This document shows positions 1 through 6,564 of a DNA stretch of 8,335 bases, one piece after another (positions within the stretch are counted from its first letter, which is position 1; each line of letters starts with the position of its first letter). Under the pieces are notes generated by a model. That model searched no databases and was not told the origin of the DNA. It worked only from the letters and a program-made list of their open reading frames with translations. Source of the stretch: Treponema sp. (GTDB taxonomy: Bacteria; Spirochaetota; Spirochaetia; Treponematales; Breznakiellaceae); the NCBI GenBank assembly GCA_031283505.1, contig JAITBO010000277.1, positions 1-8,335 of the forward strand, given 5' to 3'. The translations under genes were made by a program, and so were the position numbers.

Positions 1-1083
1 GCATATAATGTCACTGCCCAGGGTGGCGCCGTAGACGAGGCAACTTTGGAGGGGGCTTTTACCGCCTTTACCGAAACCGGGTATTACGCTACGTACATTG
101 GCGACTGGTGGGCAACCAAGGCTTATAATTCCCGGTATGACAACGTTTATGTTACGCCAAACCTTCAAACGGCTCTTGCGGATTTCACCGGCGTTTGGGA
201 TTCCTATTCCGACGGTTACGTCATTTCCTTTTTATCCCTGGAATATGACGATGGGAGCAACGGTCTGTGGGGAATGAATTTTGCCGGGAATATTAAATAT
301 GTTTCCGCTTACGGCACAGACACAGGGGTCATCATTATTGAATATACAGAGGAGCCTTCGATGTCCTATGCCACCGGAACCAGCGATTACGAAGGTATCT
401 ATTACAAAAAGATTGCCGATGACACTATCAAATTCGCCAATGCCTATGACGCTACCGGTACGGATACGCTTAGTCTGGCCGCAGCCATCGTCAAATTTTC
501 CCAGACGAATGAATCGACCTTTGTTGCTAACTGGGATGGCGTGTATGCCCAATTCAAACAGCCCAATACAACGCCTGTTGACATGGGCGGACTGCGGGGG
601 AACTGGAAAGGAGATGACGATCTCACAAATATGGGGGTTACCGATGATTCTACCTGGCTGAAAATCACCGATTACCGCCTGACGGTTTACTGGGGCAGTA
701 TTTCCCCGCTCTCACCGGCTTATTCCGGAACTATCGTACACTCAACCGATACCACGGCGGATTCAGGGTTCATCTACATTCAGTTCACCCAGGCTAAAGA
801 TGCCGGCCTTGTAGAATTGGTATATGAGGCTGACGATGGAGACTTCCTCAATTACTACTATGCGATCCGCTGGGAAAAAGACGGCGCAAAATACAAGTTT
901 TCGGTGTACAACGATCATGATGATGTCGTAGGTAGCAATTTAGAGACCCTCAAAGGGTACTCGGAAAACCCCCAATTTCTTGAGGTCGATGATGATGATT
1001 ATGAGGGCTATGGCGGCATGATCTACTATTTTAGTGAAGAAGATGTTGATAACCATATCTACGTCGGATTCACCAAACAGTAG
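1..1083 (+). CDS. Repeat-domain protein of unknown function, 3' part (5' end outside window)
   Basis: The frame is open from the first base, so about 360 C-terminal residues are visible. The TTG at position 46 is internal and has no Shine-Dalgarno sequence; it is not the start. The protein is acidic and rich in Tyr, Trp, Gly and Asp, and looks beta-rich and exported. It holds repeated units. The tail of one unit is at about nt 1-135, a complete unit at about 184-561 and a diverged third from about 592 to the end. The motif GTI/GNI-x-x-VS-x-Y, then SGVIIV/TGVIII-x-Y, then YY-x-x-x-x-x-DSI/DTI-x-x-ANA recurs, and a unit starts with LRG-x-W. The lipoprotein at 2898-3452 carries one copy of this unit. 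A GAT run at 988-999 gives four Asp in a row near the C-terminus. The gene looks less GC-rich than the genes downstream. I do not recognise a named family. A surface lipoprotein is likely by analogy, but the signal peptide is out of view. Confidence 0.8.
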   Translation, partial: AYNVTAQGGAVDEATLEGAFTAFTETGYYATYIGDWWATKAYNSRYDNVYVTPNLQTALADFTGVWDSYSDGYVISFLSLEYDDGSNGLWGMNFAGNIKYVSAYGTDTGVIIIEYTEEPSMSYATGTSDYEGIYYKKIADDTIKFANAYDATGTDTLSLAAAIVKFSQTNESTFVANWDGVYAQFKQPNTTPVDMGGLRGNWKGDDDLTNMGVTDDSTWLKITDYRLTVYWGSISPLSPAYSGTIVHSTDTTADSGFIYIQFTQAKDAGLVELVYEADDGDFLNYYYAIRWEKDGAKYKFSVYNDHDDVVGSNLETLKGYSENPQFLEVDDDDYEGYGGMIYYFSEEDVDNHIYVGFTKQ

Positions 1084-1106
1084 CCAAAACCACCGGCCAA
1101 CCGGAC

Positions 1107-1130
1107 GGCGTGCTTTTGCACCCGCCTTTT
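1107..1130 (+). terminator. Probable Rho-independent terminator after the repeat-domain gene
   Basis: GTGC (1110-1113) pairs with GCAC (1118-1121) across a TTTT loop. GGC (1107-1109) pairs with GCC (1124-1126), with CC (1122-1123) bulged. TTTT follows directly and a further T6 lies at 1136-1141. It sits 23 bases after the stop at 1083 and before the next ribosome binding site, where a terminator would be expected. The bulge makes the stem imperfect, so strength is uncertain. Confidence 0.5.
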
Positions 1131-1155
1131 AATCGTTTTTTAGAGGAGACATGAT

Positions 1156-1629
1156 ATGCCCAACGGTGAACCCTGGCTCTCCGGCAGTTGGGAACAACAG
1201 CTTGTCATGGCTGAGAATTGGCTTGCGGCGCTGGCATCCAAAGCGGAGGAGTGGAATATTCCCGCAGCGGAAGTTGCGGCCCTCAGGTGTCTGACCGAAG
1301 CCGCCGCCCTTGCCGCAGCCCGGAACGTGGAGAGGACCCTGGCGGTTGCCGCAAACTGCCGGGCCTTCTTTGACGCCCTGAACGCGGAAATGTGGTTCAT
1401 CCAAAACCAGTATTTTTTCGTCCCTCCTCTCAAGGACGCCGATATTGTCTCCCTTGGCTTGAAGCCCAGGGACCAGGCCCATACGCCGGTTTCGTCCCCG
1501 GTTCTCCCCTGGCGGCTTCCGCCGGGGGAGAACCGGCCCCTGGAGACAGGTGTTCAGCGCGGCTATTCATTAGGAACTGCCGCCGGCCACCGGCGTATAA
1601 ATAAAATGCACAGTTCCAAGGTAGATTAA
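1156..1629 (+). CDS. Hypothetical protein, probably 3'-truncated
   Basis: The ATG at 1156 is preceded by GAGGAG (1143-1148) at a 7-base spacing; the out-of-frame ATG at 1151 is too close to that site. Residues 1-114 read like a genuine helical protein rich in Ala, Glu and Trp. They lead to the motif VPPLKDADIVSLGLKPRD-x-x-HTP at about 89-111. From memory this resembles a hypothetical family of gut treponemes with a conserved PPLTDADIASLGLKP-like segment followed by a longer C-terminal beta domain; I could not check this. From residue 115 the frame runs through a perfect hairpin (1498-1536) and then into low-complexity translation with no family character, ending at 1627-1629. I infer a truncated remnant that lost its C-terminal domain. 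It could instead be a short intact gene or a pseudogene. Function is unknown. Confidence 0.5.
   Translation: MPNGEPWLSGSWEQQLVMAENWLAALASKAEEWNIPAAEVAALRCLTEAAALAAARNVERTLAVAANCRAFFDALNAEMWFIQNQYFFVPPLKDADIVSLGLKPRDQAHTPVSSPVLPWRLPPGENRPLETGVQRGYSLGTAAGHRRINKMHSSKVD
1498..1536. repeat. Long perfect hairpin inside the truncated hypothetical gene
   Basis: CCGGTTCTCCCC (1498-1509) is the exact reverse complement of 1525-1536. Inside it GGCGG (1511-1515) pairs with CCGCC (1519-1523) over a 3-base CTT loop, and T1510 can wobble with G1524. This gives 17 Watson-Crick pairs plus one wobble in 39 bases. No T-run follows (the next bases are CCCCTGG), so it is not a standard intrinsic terminator. It may be a REP-like dispersed palindrome; no second copy was seen in this window. 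Confidence 0.6.
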
Positions 1630-1634
1630 ATCTA
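1622..1634. promoter_or_regulatory. Perfect AT-rich dyad just upstream of the lipoprotein/uptake gene cluster
   Basis: TAGATT-A-AATCTA is a perfect 6-1-6 inverted repeat ending two bases before the ATG at 1636. Upstream lie two overlapping -10-like strings, TATAAA (1596-1601) and TAAAAT (1602-1607), without a convincing -35 box. The arrangement would fit an operator just downstream of a transcription start, but a 13-base dyad can arise by chance. It also contains the TAA of the upstream frame. Confidence 0.25.
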
Positions 1635-1635
1635 T

Positions 1636-2901
1636 ATGAAGAAGATAAGAGGCCGGATGATCCGGCGCATTGCGTGGTTCCTGGCGGGCCTGTTCCTCTT
1701 TGCCGCCTGCCCCCAGGAACCGGAAATTTCCGTAAACAGCCCTCCGGCTATACCGGAAGGGCTTGCCCTTGAAAGCGGAGACGGCAGACTCTATGCAAGC
1801 TGGCAGCCCGCGGCGGGGGCTGCGGAATACCGCCTGTATTGGAGCGGCACAGAGACGCTGCCCGCCGAACCGGGCATGACAACCTCCGTTACCAGCGCAG
1901 TTATTACCGGCCTTACTAACGATCGGGAATACACGGTATGGGTCAAAGCCGTAAATTCCGCCGGGGAAAGCGGTTTAAGCGATCCGGCAAAAGGAACGCC
2001 CGCTGCCCGTGCGCTGCCCGGACAATACATTGATTTTGCGAACATAAGCGGCGGCACGGTAACCGGCAGCGATACTTACGCTATCATCGTTACGGTGCCC
2101 ACGGATCCTCCCGGCTACACCAACGCAGGCACAAGCTCCGTCCGCAAGGGCCTATTCGTAGAAGGCCGCACGGTCAGTATCGAGCCCTTCGCCATGGCAA
2201 AATACGAAACCACCCAGGACCTCTGGTTTGCCGTGCAGGACTGGGCCCTTGGACGGGGGTATCAATTTCAAAATAAAAAAAACGCCCTCTCAGAGGCCAA
2301 CAAAATCAAACCCGTCGTAGGAATAAGCTGGCGGGATGCCATAGTCTGGTGCAACGCCTACAGTGAAATGGCGGAGCTGGAGCCGGTATACCGGGACGGA
2401 AGCGGCGTTGTACTAAAGGATTCCCGGAACGCCAACGCCTGCGACAACGCGGCGATGGACAAAACCAAAAACGGTTTCCGCCTGCCCACGGAGGCCGAGC
2501 GGGAATTCGCCGCTCGTGGAGGAGACCCCAGTCAGGTTGACTGGTCCTATCTATACGCAGGCGGCAACGATGCGGATACAGTCGCCTGGCATCACGGCAA
2601 TTCGGCCTATCAGACCAAAACCGTGGGCGCAAAAAGCGCGAACCGCCTGGGCATCCACGATCTTTCCGGGAACGTGCAGGAATGGTGCTGGGACTGGATG
2701 AATTACGCGGTGGATGTAACGGCGGCCACCCCCGTTGACGGAGCGGACTACAGCGGGACTTCTCCCCTGGCCAATCAAAAACCCTTTAACGGCGGCGGGG
2801 TAGGTTCCAATGTAACCTTGTCCTGCGTGGCCTACCGCTGGGGCTTTGCCCCGAATTATACCGACGATTACGTCGGCTTCCGGGTGGTCCGCAAGCAATG
2901 A
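1636..2901 (+). CDS. Lipoprotein with fibronectin type III and FGE-sulfatase (SUMF1-like) domains
   Basis: A basic N-terminus and hydrophobic stretch end in a lipobox-like LFAAC with Cys25, so an exported lipoprotein is predicted. Residues about 37-123 form a fibronectin type III domain (PPAIPEGL..., ASWQPAAGAAEYRLYW, AVITGLTNDREYTVWVKAVN). Residues about 130-421 form an FGE/SUMF1-type domain: MAKYETTQDLWFAV, KPVVGISWRDAIVWCN, GFRLPTEAEREFAARGG (280-296), GIHDLSGNVQEWCWDW (339-354) and a terminal YVGFRVVR. The usual RGGSW is replaced by NGGGVGS. Cys397 aligns with the second catalytic Cys of true FGEs, but the position five residues earlier is Asn392, so sulfatase-activating oxidation is unlikely. 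A binding role for the C-type-lectin-like fold is inferred. The start is open: ATG 1636 has no good ribosome binding site, while ATG 1657 has AAGAGG at 4 bases and still gives a full signal peptide. The stop overlaps the next start (ATGA). Confidence 0.9.
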   Translation: MKKIRGRMIRRIAWFLAGLFLFAACPQEPEISVNSPPAIPEGLALESGDGRLYASWQPAAGAAEYRLYWSGTETLPAEPGMTTSVTSAVITGLTNDREYTVWVKAVNSAGESGLSDPAKGTPAARALPGQYIDFANISGGTVTGSDTYAIIVTVPTDPPGYTNAGTSSVRKGLFVEGRTVSIEPFAMAKYETTQDLWFAVQDWALGRGYQFQNKKNALSEANKIKPVVGISWRDAIVWCNAYSEMAELEPVYRDGSGVVLKDSRNANACDNAAMDKTKNGFRLPTEAEREFAARGGDPSQVDWSYLYAGGNDADTVAWHHGNSAYQTKTVGAKSANRLGIHDLSGNVQEWCWDWMNYAVDVTAATPVDGADYSGTSPLANQKPFNGGGVGSNVTLSCVAYRWGFAPNYTDDYVGFRVVRKQ

Positions 2902-3452
2902 GCAAAAAAATCCCCTCGTTTCTTCGTGTTTGCCTCGCTTTTTTCGCCTTCGCGGTCGTACTGTTTCTTCCGGGCTGCGAGCTTTACGGAAAAGTCGGCG
3001 GGGACGGGGCCAATATTCCCGGCAGCCTGCCTTTCCTGCTGCGGGGACGGTGGGTGTATATCCAGCCCGGAAACACGGTTCCTGCGGAACAGTATACCAT
3101 TACCGATACCTCCATTACCTACGGCTATGCCGGCAGTCCTTCTGTTTTCGACTACACGGGGACCATAGCTTTTGTGTCCAATTACAGTTCCAATTCGGGG
3201 GTCATCATCGTTCGGTACGATCCCGGCAAAAAACCAAGCTACGACCTGTACAATGGCGGGGACTTCGGCGCGGTCTATTACCGGAACGCCCAGGCCGATT
3301 CCATACAGCTTGCCAACGCGATCAACCTCTCCGGCATGAGCGCCCCGGACACCAATACCCTGGAGGAGGCGGTGAAAAAATTCACCCGGACAGCCATGGG
3401 CGCGTATATAAACTGGGGGAACGTCCAGCCCCAGCGGAGGATAGGGGAATGA
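2898..3452 (+). CDS. Small lipoprotein carrying one copy of the repeat domain, coupled to the TonB receptor
   Basis: The 184-residue product has a classic lipoprotein signal: MSKK, a hydrophobic core and LPGC with Cys27. The mature part, about residues 48-179, is one copy of the unit repeated in the protein at 1-1083. Matching segments are LRG-x-W at the unit start, Y-TGTIAFVSNY, SGVIIV-x-Y, AVYYRN-x-x-x-DSI-x-LANAI and TLEEAVKKF near the end. The start overlaps the upstream stop (ATGA, 2898-2901) and its own stop overlaps the receptor start (ATGA, 3449-3452), which points to translational coupling on both sides and balanced expression. No named family is recognised. Its position immediately before an outer-membrane receptor suggests a partner that captures or hands over the ligand, but that is inference. 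Whether it faces the periplasm or the cell surface cannot be read from the sequence. Confidence 0.85.
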   Translation: MSKKIPSFLRVCLAFFAFAVVLFLPGCELYGKVGGDGANIPGSLPFLLRGRWVYIQPGNTVPAEQYTITDTSITYGYAGSPSVFDYTGTIAFVSNYSSNSGVIIVRYDPGKKPSYDLYNGGDFGAVYYRNAQADSIQLANAINLSGMSAPDTNTLEEAVKKFTRTAMGAYINWGNVQPQRRIGE

Positions 3453-5503
3453 GATTCTTCCGTCCCGCGCCGTTCCTTCCGCTCCTTCTTCTTTTGGCCT
3501 TTCCCTTCAGCGGGAACCTCCCGGCCCAGGAAAGTCCCGGCGGGGAGCAGGATTATGGGGAAGAAGATTTTTATGACGAAGACCTTCTTTTGATGGAAGG
3601 AGAAGGGCTTACCGTTGTGGGAACCACCGAGACGACCCAGCAAATGGCGGTCATTTCCAGGGAAGAAATAGAGCAGGCCCATGCCCCGGATATACCCGCC
3701 CTGCTGGAAGAAAAACTGTCCCTGGGGATAACCCGCTACGGTTCCTACGGGAATATGGCGGATGTGAACATCCGGGGCTTTGACACCGAACGGGTTGCGA
3801 TCCTTGTTGACGGGGTTCCGGTGAATTCCAACCGCTCCGGCGAATTCGACTTTAACCAGGTGGATATTAACGCTGTCGAACGGATCGAAGTCGTCTACGG
3901 CGGCTCCGACACCAAATACAATGTGTCCGGGGCCCTGGGCGGGGTACTCAACATCATCACCATAAAGAAGGAAAAACCCGGCTTCCGGTTCGGCGGGGGC
4001 TTTTCAAACACCGGGGCCTTGCCGGGCAGGTACAACACCCAGTACGGCGGGATAGAAAGCCCCCAATGGCAGGATCTGGCGGACGCTCAAAGTCTTAATA
4101 TCTTTGGCGCTTACGGGGCGGAAAAAAATTCCTTTAGGGTAAACCTCTTCGGGAACCGCGCCGGAAACCACTTTCTCTATCAGGATTACTACGGCTATGC
4201 CCGCAGAAAAGAAGGCAACGAGGTTTGGGACCTGGGGGCTTCCCTGGCCTGGGCCCGGGACCTGGGGGACTATTCGACACTGGTTCTGTCCGCCGATACC
4301 TATTACGGAGACAAAAACATTCCCCTGTCCGGCTATACCGCAGAAAAGGCAAAGGAGAAAGATTTCTCCGTCCGGCAAAACGTCATGCTGGATATGCCCC
4401 GCTTCTTCCGGGACGACCTTGCCATGGAAGCCTCCGTCAGCCACGGGTGGCAGACCCTGAATTACGATCCGGGACGCGGCGCTTCCCTGCACAAGGAACA
4501 AAGCCTGACCCTGATAAACCGCTGGGACTGGTATCTTCTGCCGAAAATCACCCTTAAAGCGGGAGGGGACTACCGCTATACCTATATTGATTCCACCAAC
4601 GATGGCCGGCATACCGGGCACAGAGGCGGCGTCTACCTGACCGGGGAATACGCACCCTCAGGACAATTTCTGCTGATTCCGTCGATAAAAGCGGTCACCG
4701 ACGGGATCTCCGTCGCGCCGGTTCCAAAGTTCGGCATTCTCTGGAAGGCCCGTGAGACCCTCGCCCTGAAAAACAACTATTTCCGGGTCTTCAAATTCCC
4801 CGACTTTGACGATCTCTACTGGAAGCAGGAAGGATTTTCGGGCAACCCCGGCCTCAAGCCCGAGGACGGCTGGGGGGCGGACCTGGGCGCCGAATACCGG
4901 CCAAAATCATGGCTCACCTTTGAGGGCGTTTTTCATACCGCCTGGACAAAAGACTCTATCCACTGGAGCAACGCCGGAGGCTCCTGGACGCCGAGAAATA
5001 CCGGAGAAGCCTGTTTCTTCGGCCTTGACGCCAGGCTTCAATTCAAAATCCCGGTTTCCCTTGGGCCGGTAACAAAAATAAGCCCCGGCGTCTCCTATCA
5101 GCATCTCCTTAGTTATCTCCTCTCCGGGGACCTGGACTTTGCGTCGGACAAACGAATACCCTATATGCCCCGGCATCTCCTGGGCGTCTCCCTGGACATC
5201 CACTGGAATACCGGCGCCCGGCGGCCCGGCGGCTCCCTTTCCGTTTCCGGCCATTATGAAAGCCTCCGTTTTGCCGATACGGGGAACATCGTCAAGCTGG
5301 ACCCCTTTTTTCTCCTTAATATAACGGTGAATCAGGGGATCGGCAAAAACATCACCGCCTTCGGAAGCCTCCGTAACGCCCTCAACACCCATTATGTTTC
5401 CTTTGCCGAATACCCCATGCCGGGGCTTACCGTTACCCTGGGGCTGCGGATGAATTTTGAGGTCCCTCCGGCGGAAAAAACCGCAAAACCCCGGAAGGAA
5501 TAG
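3449..5503 (+). CDS. TonB-dependent outer-membrane receptor (BtuB-like size and plug)
   Basis: The product has 684 residues and should import a chelate or cofactor across the outer membrane using TonB/proton-motive energy. The frame is open far upstream, but ATG 3449 is chosen because GGAGG (3436-3440) lies 8 bases before it, a signal peptide (MRFFRPAPFLPLLLLLAFPF..., cleavage near LPAQ at 24-27) begins there, and it overlaps the previous stop. An acidic linker at about 28-52 leads to a TonB-box-like GLTVVGT (53-59). The plug at about 60-175 shows VNIRGFDTERVAILVDGVPV, ERIEVVYGGSDTKYNVSGALGGVLNIIT. The rest is an alternating barrel ending in a final strand of the type TVTLGLRMNF, followed by a 14-residue charged Pro/Lys/Glu tail. 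The size fits the smaller receptors for cobalamin, heme or catecholate siderophores; the substrate is not decided. The downstream BtuF/BtuC/BtuD-like genes complete the route to the cytoplasm. No tonB, exbB or exbD lies in the window. Confidence 0.92.
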   Translation: MRFFRPAPFLPLLLLLAFPFSGNLPAQESPGGEQDYGEEDFYDEDLLLMEGEGLTVVGTTETTQQMAVISREEIEQAHAPDIPALLEEKLSLGITRYGSYGNMADVNIRGFDTERVAILVDGVPVNSNRSGEFDFNQVDINAVERIEVVYGGSDTKYNVSGALGGVLNIITIKKEKPGFRFGGGFSNTGALPGRYNTQYGGIESPQWQDLADAQSLNIFGAYGAEKNSFRVNLFGNRAGNHFLYQDYYGYARRKEGNEVWDLGASLAWARDLGDYSTLVLSADTYYGDKNIPLSGYTAEKAKEKDFSVRQNVMLDMPRFFRDDLAMEASVSHGWQTLNYDPGRGASLHKEQSLTLINRWDWYLLPKITLKAGGDYRYTYIDSTNDGRHTGHRGGVYLTGEYAPSGQFLLIPSIKAVTDGISVAPVPKFGILWKARETLALKNNYFRVFKFPDFDDLYWKQEGFSGNPGLKPEDGWGADLGAEYRPKSWLTFEGVFHTAWTKDSIHWSNAGGSWTPRNTGEACFFGLDARLQFKIPVSLGPVTKISPGVSYQHLLSYLLSGDLDFASDKRIPYMPRHLLGVSLDIHWNTGARRPGGSLSVSGHYESLRFADTGNIVKLDPFFLLNITVNQGIGKNITAFGSLRNALNTHYVSFAEYPMPGLTVTLGLRMNFEVPPAEKTAKPRKE

Positions 5504-5511
5504 GAGGCCGA

Positions 5512-6549
5512 ATGTTTTTTTGGGCGCATTTCCGGCGCTCCGCACCGGAAACCGGGCTATCCGCTCTAATAGAAAATCCCTTCGGACCAAAGGTCCGGCG
5601 GGAATTTTCTATTCCGCTTCTATCCCTTGCGCGTTTCGGACGCCCGGCGGTTCTCCCCCTGCTCCTGGGTTTGGTTCTGGCCCTCAGCGGCTGTAGCCGG
5701 GAAAACCGGGGCGGCGGGAATCGGAATGTTCTTGACCCCTCAGGCGGCAGGATCGCCCTTCCCGCAACAGTGGAACGGATCGTCTCCACCGCCCCGTCAA
5801 ACACGGAAATAATCGCGGCCCTGGGGTTCGGGGACAAGATTGTCGCCATGGACAAATATTCCGCGGCGGTGGAGGGGGTCGCCGGGAAGCCCCTTCTCAT
5901 CGACTTCGCCTATCCCGACGGGGAGGTAATTCTGGGCATAGAACCGGACATTGTGTTTGCCGCCGGACACAACCAAACGATTTCCGGCGCCGACCCCTTC
6001 AAGCTGATCCGGGAGACCGGGGTTCCCGTGGTCTATATCCCCACCAGCGCCAGCATCGCCGATATTTACCGAGACATACTGTTTATCGCCGAGGCCCTGG
6101 GGGTCCCCGAAAAAGGGGAGAAGCTGGCCGGGGATATGCGGGCGGAGATCGAGGAGGTGGCAAAAACCGCTTCGGCAATAACGGAAAAACAGCCGGTCTA
6201 CTTTGAAATATCCCCCTTCCCCTATATGGTAACCTTTGGACAGGGAACCTATCTCGACGAGATGCTCGGTGTCATCGGGGCGGTGAATATCTTCGCCGGC
6301 GAAAAAAGCTGGTTTTCCCCCTCCCCGGAGGCTGTCATCGAAAGGAACCCCGGCGTGATCCTTACCCTGGCCGGTTCCGTGGAGGATCCTCTAAAGGATA
6401 TGCAAAGCCGGCCCGGTTTTGAGGCCCTTGACGCGGTAAAAAACAACAGGGTGTACGCTATAGACGCCGATTCGGCGTCCCGTCCTTCCCATCATATTGT
6501 TTTTGCCCTAAAACAAATGGCTGCGGCGGTATACCCGGATCTGTTTTAG
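5512..6549 (+). CDS. Periplasmic substrate-binding lipoprotein of a cobalamin/iron-chelate ABC importer (BtuF/FepB type)
   Basis: The protein (345 residues) should bind the imported chelate in the periplasm and deliver it to the permease encoded next. After the lipobox LSGC (Cys61) comes a type III (helical-backbone) binding fold: VERIVSTAPSNTEIIAALG (87-105), PDGEVILGIEPDIVFAAG, then the second lobe with VYFEISPFPYMVTFGQGTYL, GAVNIFAG and NPGVILTL, ending ALKQMAAAVYPDLF. The Glu in APSNTE matches the residue that docks on the permease in BtuF-type proteins. ATG 5512 has AGGAGG (5502-5507) four bases upstream, and no later ATG, GTG or TTG in frame precedes the signal core. That leaves about 40 residues before the hydrophobic segment, unusually long for a lipoprotein; a 46-base hairpin lies in this extension. 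A T7 run follows the start codon. The ligand (corrinoid, heme or siderophore) is not resolved. The gap to the receptor gene is 8 bases. Confidence 0.9.
   Translation: MFFWAHFRRSAPETGLSALIENPFGPKVRREFSIPLLSLARFGRPAVLPLLLGLVLALSGCSRENRGGGNRNVLDPSGGRIALPATVERIVSTAPSNTEIIAALGFGDKIVAMDKYSAAVEGVAGKPLLIDFAYPDGEVILGIEPDIVFAAGHNQTISGADPFKLIRETGVPVVYIPTSASIADIYRDILFIAEALGVPEKGEKLAGDMRAEIEEVAKTASAITEKQPVYFEISPFPYMVTFGQGTYLDEMLGVIGAVNIFAGEKSWFSPSPEAVIERNPGVILTLAGSVEDPLKDMQSRPGFEALDAVKNNRVYAIDADSASRPSHHIVFALKQMAAAVYPDLF
5568..5613. repeat. Imperfect 46-base palindrome inside the N-terminal extension of the binding protein
   Basis: AATAGAAAAT (5568-5577) pairs with ATTTTCTATT (5604-5613), CCC (5578-5580) with GGG (5600-5602), and CGGACC (5583-5588) with GGTCCG (5592-5597) over an AAA loop. 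That is 19 Watson-Crick pairs plus a T-G wobble, with A5603 bulged. It is translated as residues 19-34 with no stop. It lacks a 3' T-run, so it is not an obvious terminator. It could be an inserted palindromic element or an mRNA structure acting between the receptor and importer genes. Confidence 0.6.
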
Positions 6550-6564
6550 GCGTATAAAGGTTGT

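Noticed and set aside
4..9. TATAAT, a perfect -10 hexamer.
   Set aside because: It lies inside the open coding frame of the repeat-domain protein, with only three bases upstream visible and no start of a gene soon after.
1116..1144. TTGCAC followed 17 bases later by TTTAGA as a promoter for the gene at 1156.
   Set aside because: The -10 match is poor, transcription would begin at or past the ribosome binding site, and the same bases form the terminator-like hairpin and T-tracts.
2275..2282. A8 run in the FGE-like gene as a programmed frameshift site.
   Set aside because: The gene reads through in one frame with FGE motifs on both sides, so no frameshift is needed.
2846..3448. The receptor frame is open for about 200 codons upstream, suggesting a longer protein starting at 2846.
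   Set aside because: This stretch overlaps the FGE and lipoprotein genes, has Arg/His/Gly-rich shadow composition, and the receptor has its own Shine-Dalgarno site and signal peptide at 3449.
4004..4621. Long minus-strand open frame (about 205 codons) opposite the receptor gene.
   Set aside because: It lies wholly within the receptor gene, has no family features, and is the kind of antisense frame expected from GC-rich codon use.
5515..5521. T7 run directly after the start codon of the binding protein as a phase-variation tract.
   Set aside because: Seven bases is short for a slippage switch and nothing else supports phase variation here.
4907..5590. Minus-strand open frame (about 227 codons) opposite the receptor 3' end.
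   Set aside because: Same reason: it is antisense to a clear barrel domain and has no recognisable motif or ribosome binding context.
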